Origin: an uncultured Mucispirillum sp.
GTDB lineage: Bacteria > Chrysiogenota > Deferribacteres > Deferribacterales > Mucispirillaceae
DNA length: 10,898 nucleotides
Assembly: GCA_945947845.1 (NCBI GenBank)
Contig: CAMEZN010000023.1
Coordinates: 1-10,898 of the forward strand
Reading direction: 5' to 3'
Shown: positions 6,687-10,898 of the stretch, one piece after another
Layout: each line of letters opens with the position of its first letter
How positions within the stretch are numbered: the first letter of the stretch is position 1
Program-made: the position numbers and the translations under genes
Notes under the pieces: generated by a model
What the model was told of the DNA's origin: nothing
What the model saw: only the letters and a program-made list of their open reading frames with translations
The model's database searches: none

Positions 6687-7313
6687 ATGAAAACTCTTAT
6701 TTTCTGTTTTATTATATCTATACTTGTTCATACTGCCTTGTTTATTGATTACAGCAGTAAAAAAAGTAATAAAAACAGCAGCTTAATAGCTAAAAAAAAC
6801 TTTATTGATGTTGAAATAATTCAGGCATCAGATGGAGTTTTAAATGCAGAAGATAAATCTGGTATTGATAAAATATCCAATACCGTATCAAATAATATTG
6901 AAAAAAAAGTGATAAAAAATATTAATAGTATAGATAAAAGCATTAACCCAAATAAACAAAAAAGTGTATTAAAAACAGCAAAAAAAGGAGTTGACGGATA
7001 CCAGAATACAAAAACATTTTCAGCAGGCTATGCAAGCTATATGCCACAGCCAAAATATCCACTTATTTCAAGGAGAAATAAAGAAGAAGGCAGCATATTT
7101 TTTAATATAGAACTAGATGAAAACGGAAAACTTATAACATATAGTATTATAAAATCAAGCGGATATAAAAGACTTGATAAGGAAGCTGAAAAAGCATTAA
7201 AAGCTGCCAAGTTTCAACCAGCACTTAAAAATGGCATACCTGTTAAATCTGATTTTGACTTAACAATCACTTTTACACTAAAAGGAAAGCAAGTAAATAA
7301 TGAATACAATTAA
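6687..7313 (+). CDS. tonB: TonB family energy transducer, dedicated to the B12 uptake operon
   Basis: Spans the inner membrane and periplasm and passes proton-motive energy to the outer-membrane receptor. The 208-residue protein has an N-terminal transmembrane helix (about 3-20) with the SxxxH signature of TonB (Ser11, His15), used for coupling to ExbB-ExbD. A long polar linker (21-118) follows, then a TonB C-terminal domain (about 119-198) that begins PQPKYPLISR, with the family's YP at 124-125, and continues with GSIFFNIELDENGKL and an ALKAAKFQPA helix. The linker is rich in Lys, Asn and Ser, with only one proline before the domain, unlike the Pro-Glu/Pro-Lys spacer of E. coli TonB. It starts 1 base after btuB, with a weak AAAGG-like site inside the btuB end, and overlaps btuF by 14 bases. 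No exbB or exbD is in the window, so they must come from elsewhere. Confidence 0.9.
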   Translation: MKTLIFCFIISILVHTALFIDYSSKKSNKNSSLIAKKNFIDVEIIQASDGVLNAEDKSGIDKISNTVSNNIEKKVIKNINSIDKSINPNKQKSVLKTAKKGVDGYQNTKTFSAGYASYMPQPKYPLISRRNKEEGSIFFNIELDENGKLITYSIIKSSGYKRLDKEAEKALKAAKFQPALKNGIPVKSDFDLTITFTLKGKQVNNEYN

Positions 7314-8184
7314 AGAACATATTTTATTTTTTGTTACTCTTATTATACTCCTAATAATTTTTACAGTATACATATATATTTTTTTACAGCAAAATAATGT
7401 GCAAAGCTCAAATGCTCTAAGGATAGCAAGCCTTTCACCAAGTATTACTGAATATATTTACGATATAGGACTTGGAGACAGCTTAATAGCAAATACTACA
7501 TACTGCAACTATCCAGAAGAAGCAAAATATAAAGAAAAAATCGGCTCTTTTAATAACATTAACTATGAACATATTGCTAAATTAAAAATAAATACAGCAG
7601 TAATACAGCAGGATATGGAACAGCAGAAAAAAAGACTGCAAAGTATGGGGATACATGTTATTGAAATAAAAAATAATACAATAAATAATATTCTTTTATC
7701 TTATGATATACTTGGCAAAGAATTTAATATAAAACATATTACAGATAAACGAAAAAAACAGATAAAAGAAAAAATAGAAAAGATTAAAAAAGCTGTTCCA
7801 CATAATAAAAATCATACAGCAGTAATTTCTGTTTTTAGAAATTATAAATCAGAGATTTCTACCCTTACAGCAGCAGGTGGAAATAATATATATAATGATA
7901 TTTTAACCCTGTTAAATATTACAAACCCGCTTAGTAACTTACCGCCCTATACTGAAATCTCAAAAGAAAGCCTTTTAAAAATTAACCCTGACTTTATATT
8001 TGATATGTGCCATGGTGAAAATTCTGCTAATGTAATAGACGACTGGCAGAATATACCATTAAATGCTCTAAAACATCATAACATAATTATTTTGACAGAT
8101 ACATATTTAAGCCTGCCGGGGCCGCGGATTGATATGATTATTGAAAAATTTGCAAGTGAATATTATGGTAAAGTATATGATTAA
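7300..8184 (+). CDS. btuF: cobalamin-binding protein BtuF (ABC importer), membrane-anchored
   Basis: Periplasmic B12-binding component that delivers the vitamin to BtuCD. The 294-residue protein fits the class III solute-binding family. The N-lobe begins RIASLSPSITEYIYDIG (41-57), followed by YCNYPEEAK (68-76) and IGSFNNINYEHIAKL (81-95). A central helix runs across the lobes, and the C-lobe has YTEISKESLLKINPDFIF (217-234) and the family's closing LPGPR (272-276). The N terminus is a long hydrophobic segment (about 8-29) with neither an AXA cleavage site nor a lipobox cysteine, so it looks like an uncleaved signal anchor, unlike soluble E. coli BtuF. ATG at 7300 is preceded by AAAGGAAAG at 7281-7289, 10 bases away. 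The start overlaps tonB by 14 bases and the end overlaps btuD, implying coupled translation. Specificity for B12 over haem or iron chelates rests on the riboswitch and operon. Confidence 0.88.
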   Translation: MNTIKEHILFFVTLIILLIIFTVYIYIFLQQNNVQSSNALRIASLSPSITEYIYDIGLGDSLIANTTYCNYPEEAKYKEKIGSFNNINYEHIAKLKINTAVIQQDMEQQKKRLQSMGIHVIEIKNNTINNILLSYDILGKEFNIKHITDKRKKQIKEKIEKIKKAVPHNKNHTAVISVFRNYKSEISTLTAAGGNNIYNDILTLLNITNPLSNLPPYTEISKESLLKINPDFIFDMCHGENSANVIDDWQNIPLNALKHHNIIILTDTYLSLPGPRIDMIIEKFASEYYGKVYD

Positions 8185-8941
8185 AGCTAATAATATTACA
8201 TATAAAATAAAAAACAATCTTATTCTAAATAATATAAGTTTTGAAATAAATAAAGGTGATTTTACAGCAATTATTGGACCTAATGGTGCGGGTAAATCTA
8301 CACTAGCAAATATTCTTGCAGGCATCATTAAACCAAATGAAGGAGAAATCACTATAAATAATAAAAATATCTATAAAATTAGTAAAAAACAAAAAGCAAA
8401 AATAATCAGCTATGTGCCACAAAGTTATAATTATAATGTATCTGATTTTACAGCAGAAGAATTTGTTGCAACAGGCATATATCCTTACCTTGACTACTTT
8501 GGAACACTAACAAAAGAACATATTGAAAAAGTCCATTACTACATGAACTTAACTAATATCTACCACCTAAAAGATAGACATATCTCTACATTAAGCGGTG
8601 GTCAATACCAAAAAGTAAATATAGCAGCAGCACTCGCCCAAGAAGCAGAATTTATCCTGCTTGATGAAATTACATCTTTTTTAGACCAGAAAGCAAAATA
8701 CGAAATAAATAATCTGCTGCTGCAATTAAATCAGGAAAATAATTATTCTATTATTCAAATATCTCATGACTTAAACTATGCTCTTAATGCCAACTCCTTA
8801 TTTTTATGTATAAAAAATGGTAAACTATTTGCAAAAGCTTCTGCACTGGAAATGGTAAATAATAATATCTTTACAAGTCTTTTTGATATGGAATTTTTAT
8901 ATATGAAACAAAATAATAAAATTGCAGTGGTTCCAAAATGA
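8177..8941 (+). CDS. btuD: ABC transporter ATP-binding protein BtuD
   Basis: ATPase that drives B12 import through BtuC. The numbering uses ATG 8177 (254 residues, against 249 in E. coli BtuD). All ABC motifs are present: Walker A GPNGAGKST (34-42), Q-loop Gln82 in YVPQS, signature LSGGQ (139-143), Walker B FILLDE (159-164), D-loop SFLD (167-170) and switch His197 in ISHD. The architecture matches the FecE/BtuD subfamily that serves metal-chelate and vitamin importers. The start is not certain. ATG 8177 begins right at the first beta-strand (MIKANNITY) and overlaps the btuF end by 8 bases. ATG 8165 would add four residues, and neither has a strong Shine-Dalgarno, as expected for a gene translated by coupling. 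The stop overlaps the btuC start in an ATGA. The D-loop Phe replaces the more usual Ala. Confidence 0.92.
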   Translation: MIKANNITYKIKNNLILNNISFEINKGDFTAIIGPNGAGKSTLANILAGIIKPNEGEITINNKNIYKISKKQKAKIISYVPQSYNYNVSDFTAEEFVATGIYPYLDYFGTLTKEHIEKVHYYMNLTNIYHLKDRHISTLSGGQYQKVNIAAALAQEAEFILLDEITSFLDQKAKYEINNLLLQLNQENNYSIIQISHDLNYALNANSLFLCIKNGKLFAKASALEMVNNNIFTSLFDMEFLYMKQNNKIAVVPK

Positions 8942-9915
8942 ATAAAAATATAAAAATAATAATTACTTATCTTATATGCCTAATAGTTCTCTTTACAGCA
9001 CCATTTATTGGTTCTTATTCTATTAATATAAGCAGTATTTTTAATGTAAATACAACTGATAACTACATATTTTTTCATACACGGCTGCCAAGAGTAACTG
9101 CCGGTTTTATTACTGGCGGTATTTTAGCTGTAAGCGGGCTTGTTTTTCAATCTATTTTTAAAAATCCAATTGCAACCCCTTTTACACTTGGAGTAGCAGG
9201 CGGGGCTTCACTAGGTGCAGCATTATACATATTTTTTGCTCAATCTGTAACTATTATGGCTTTATTAGGGCAGACTGTCGCTGCCATGGCAGGTGCTTTA
9301 ATTACTATATTTATAGTATTTTTCTTATCAGCAGTAAAAAGAAAATTAAATAATACAACTTTACTGCTGTCTGGTGTTGCTGTAAATTTTTTTACATCAG
9401 CATTAATTATGTTTATGCAGTATTTTGCAGATATTAATCAGTCATATAATATTACTAGATATATGATTGGAAACCTTGCAGTAGTAACAAATGATAATAT
9501 ATTATTAATGCTTCCAGTAAGCTTTGCTGCTTTTTTTATTATATATTTATTTCATAAAGAACTAGATATTCTTTCAATGGGAGAAAATATTGCAGCAGGA
9601 AGAGGAGTAAATATAACTTATTCAGTTACTATTTTATATTTTACAGTTTCTCTTGCAATAGCAGCAATAACTGCATCAGCAGGACCAATAGGGTTTATTG
9701 GCATGATTATTCCACATATTATCAGGCTGTTTATTTCATATAAAAATAAAATATTAATACCTGTATCATTTATTTTTGGTGGTGCTTTTCTTGTAATGTG
9801 TGATACTATTTCAAGAACAATTATTGCACCAGCCGAACTTCCAGTATCAATTATTACATCAATTATTGGTGCACCTTTCTTTATATTTCTGATTTTAAAA
9901 ACAAATAAATTATAA
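8938..9915 (+). CDS. btuC: cobalamin ABC transporter permease BtuC (FecCD family)
   Basis: Inner-membrane permease that forms the B12 translocation path as a dimer. At 325 residues it equals E. coli BtuC (326), and its hydrophobic segments fit the ten-helix FecCD fold. Family stretches visible include RLPR (49-52), NPIATPFTLGVAGGASLG (76-93) and the cytoplasmic coupling region ILSMGENIAAGRGV (211-224). The hallmark AGPIGFIGMIIPHIIR is at 248-263, and the final DTISRTIIAPAELPVSIITS-type helices with GAPFF at 311-315. The start codon shares the ATGA overlap with the btuD stop. It is the last gene of the operon: the next gene is on the other strand, with its stop codon only 4 bases away, and no terminator hairpin fits in between. 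Confidence 0.93.
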   Translation: MNKNIKIIITYLICLIVLFTAPFIGSYSINISSIFNVNTTDNYIFFHTRLPRVTAGFITGGILAVSGLVFQSIFKNPIATPFTLGVAGGASLGAALYIFFAQSVTIMALLGQTVAAMAGALITIFIVFFLSAVKRKLNNTTLLLSGVAVNFFTSALIMFMQYFADINQSYNITRYMIGNLAVVTNDNILLMLPVSFAAFFIIYLFHKELDILSMGENIAAGRGVNITYSVTILYFTVSLAIAAITASAGPIGFIGMIIPHIIRLFISYKNKILIPVSFIFGGAFLVMCDTISRTIIAPAELPVSIITSIIGAPFFIFLILKTNKL

Positions 9916-9919
9916 CTTA

Positions 9920-10898
9920 CTACTCAAAATCAATAAGCATATTAATATATGCTTCATATTCCTGCTGTATACACTGCCTGTCCATATAGCATTGTTTTAA
10001 TCTTTCACTAAACTTTGCTTTCTGGGCTGTTAATGCCCTGCTTTTTTTTGAATTATTTTTAACATTTTTGTATACAAGATAATATTTTTTACTGCTTATT
10101 TTATCAAGCATTCTTAAAAGAAAGCTTTCACATATTATTTTATGCTGTGTTTCTATACTATCTTTACAAGTAAAAGATGGGGAAGAAATAAGGCTGTTAA
10201 TAACTTTATTTCTCATAAGTGTGTGCTGCCAGAGAGTATCCCCTTTTAAAGTCATATCTAATGTGTTTAACTCTATTTCAGCATAGTATGGAGTATTAAT
10301 ATATTTAGGATTATAAAAATTTACTTTAAATATTTTTTTATCTTGTAAATTCTGCACACTTAATATAAATGTCTGCTTATCAAAAGGAAGAATATAAAAA
10401 TTATCAAGTTTATTTTTTTTGCCATTTTGATAATCCCATATAGTCCAATAATGATTTATATTACTGCCATTCATATCAAGCCTGAAATGATTATCTGTAA
10501 TAATATCCATATACTCTGCATTTATATAGTCAACATAATATTTTGTAATATTATAACCTGTATATATTTCCCTGCTGCTTATAATTGTATAGAAATCAGC
10601 ATTAAAAATATCAAAAAGCCCATTTTTAAATACCAGCTTATTATAGTAGCCGTTTTCTAATATCTTAATAAACTCATCAGTAATAGACGGATTATCCTGC
10701 ATATTTGCAATATATGAAAACAGCTTGTGCCGTTTTAGCCTTTCTTCCCCTTTTATCTCTGGAAAATCTTCACCGCCAAGTCTGAGCCATTCTCTAAATA
10801 TTTTCCGTAACTTATCAAGTTCGTAAAGCCCATCACTATAAATATATGAAAGTCCTGCTGCTAAATATACAAGGCTTGTTTTATCATGCCCCGGCACA
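9920..10898 (-). CDS. hypothetical protein, N terminus beyond the window, C-terminal end reminiscent of LprI-like proteins
   Basis: An uninterrupted minus-strand frame runs from the right edge to TAG at 9922-9920, giving 325 or more residues. The GTG near the edge is probably internal, since the frame stays open there. I do not recognise the bulk of it. It is rich in Tyr, Asn, Lys and Ile, with no transmembrane segment in the visible part. The middle (about 90-240 of the visible part) looks like alternating beta-strands with aromatic residues (such as HYWTIWDYQNGKKN and FYILPFDKQTFIL). The last 35 residues are a charged helix with FSERLKQC and Cys-x5-Cys spacing, ending QEYEAYINML. This resembles the C-terminal pattern of LprI-like (DUF1311) periplasmic proteins, but the match is by eye and weak. 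It converges on btuC and is probably unrelated to B12 uptake. Confidence 0.7.
   Translation of the reverse strand, partial: VPGHDKTSLVYLAAGLSYIYSDGLYELDKLRKIFREWLRLGGEDFPEIKGEERLKRHKLFSYIANMQDNPSITDEFIKILENGYYNKLVFKNGLFDIFNADFYTIISSREIYTGYNITKYYVDYINAEYMDIITDNHFRLDMNGSNINHYWTIWDYQNGKKNKLDNFYILPFDKQTFILSVQNLQDKKIFKVNFYNPKYINTPYYAEIELNTLDMTLKGDTLWQHTLMRNKVINSLISSPSFTCKDSIETQHKIICESFLLRMLDKISSKKYYLVYKNVKNNSKKSRALTAQKAKFSERLKQCYMDRQCIQQEYEAYINMLIDFE

Noticed and set aside
8110..8127. Short GC-rich patch in otherwise AT-rich btuF
   Set aside because: It encodes the conserved LPGPR motif, whose Pro, Gly and Arg codons are GC-rich by necessity; no sign of insertion.
8107..8352. Minus-strand ORF of 81 codons across the btuF-btuD junction
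   Set aside because: It lies opposite the conserved PGPR and Walker A coding sequences of two clear genes, so it is a shadow.
10427..10660. Plus-strand ORF of 77 codons
   Set aside because: It is antisense to the longer minus-strand frame, with low-complexity Ile-rich content and no ribosome-binding site.

Overview
The window is AT-rich chromosomal DNA from a Gram-negative bacterium: it encodes a TonB-dependent outer-membrane receptor, a TonB protein and a lipoprotein. The low GC content, the codon use and the style of the malic enzyme would fit a gut-associated Deferribacterota such as Mucispirillum. That placement is a guess from general impression, not from any marker gene. No mobile element, CRISPR array, tRNA or rRNA is visible.

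Layout. Positions 1-1414 hold the 3' part of a malic enzyme with a C-terminal phosphotransacetylase-like domain (maeB), closed by a strong intrinsic terminator. Positions 1558-2532 hold a cytoplasmic type I L-asparaginase (ansA), also closed by a terminator. The asparaginase converges with a minus-strand gene (2571-4253) for a 560-residue lipoprotein. This has a PKD-like domain followed by seven RCC1-type repeats, enough for one seven-bladed beta-propeller. Between this gene and the next plus-strand gene lies a 551-base control region. It holds two back-to-back promoters and two divergent cobalamin (B12) riboswitches, one serving each direction.

The plus-strand riboswitch leads a tight five-gene operon, btuB-tonB-btuF-btuD-btuC (4805-9915). 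Its genes are spaced by 1 base or overlap by 4 to 14 bases. Together they make a near-complete B12 import route: outer-membrane receptor, its energy transducer, periplasmic binding protein, ATPase and inner-membrane permease. ExbB and ExbD are not in the window. The operon converges, with only 4 bases between stop codons, on an unrecognised gene that runs off the right edge.

Main point of interest. The lipoprotein has no assigned role from sequence alone, but its mRNA starts with a cobalamin riboswitch and it sits divergent from btuB. A beta-propeller lipoprotein controlled by B12 next to a B12 receptor recalls BtuG of Bacteroides, a surface beta-propeller lipoprotein that captures B12 for BtuB. 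Here the propeller appears to be built from RCC1 repeats, so it may be an independently evolved B12-capture lipoprotein. This is inference from context and fold, not proof.
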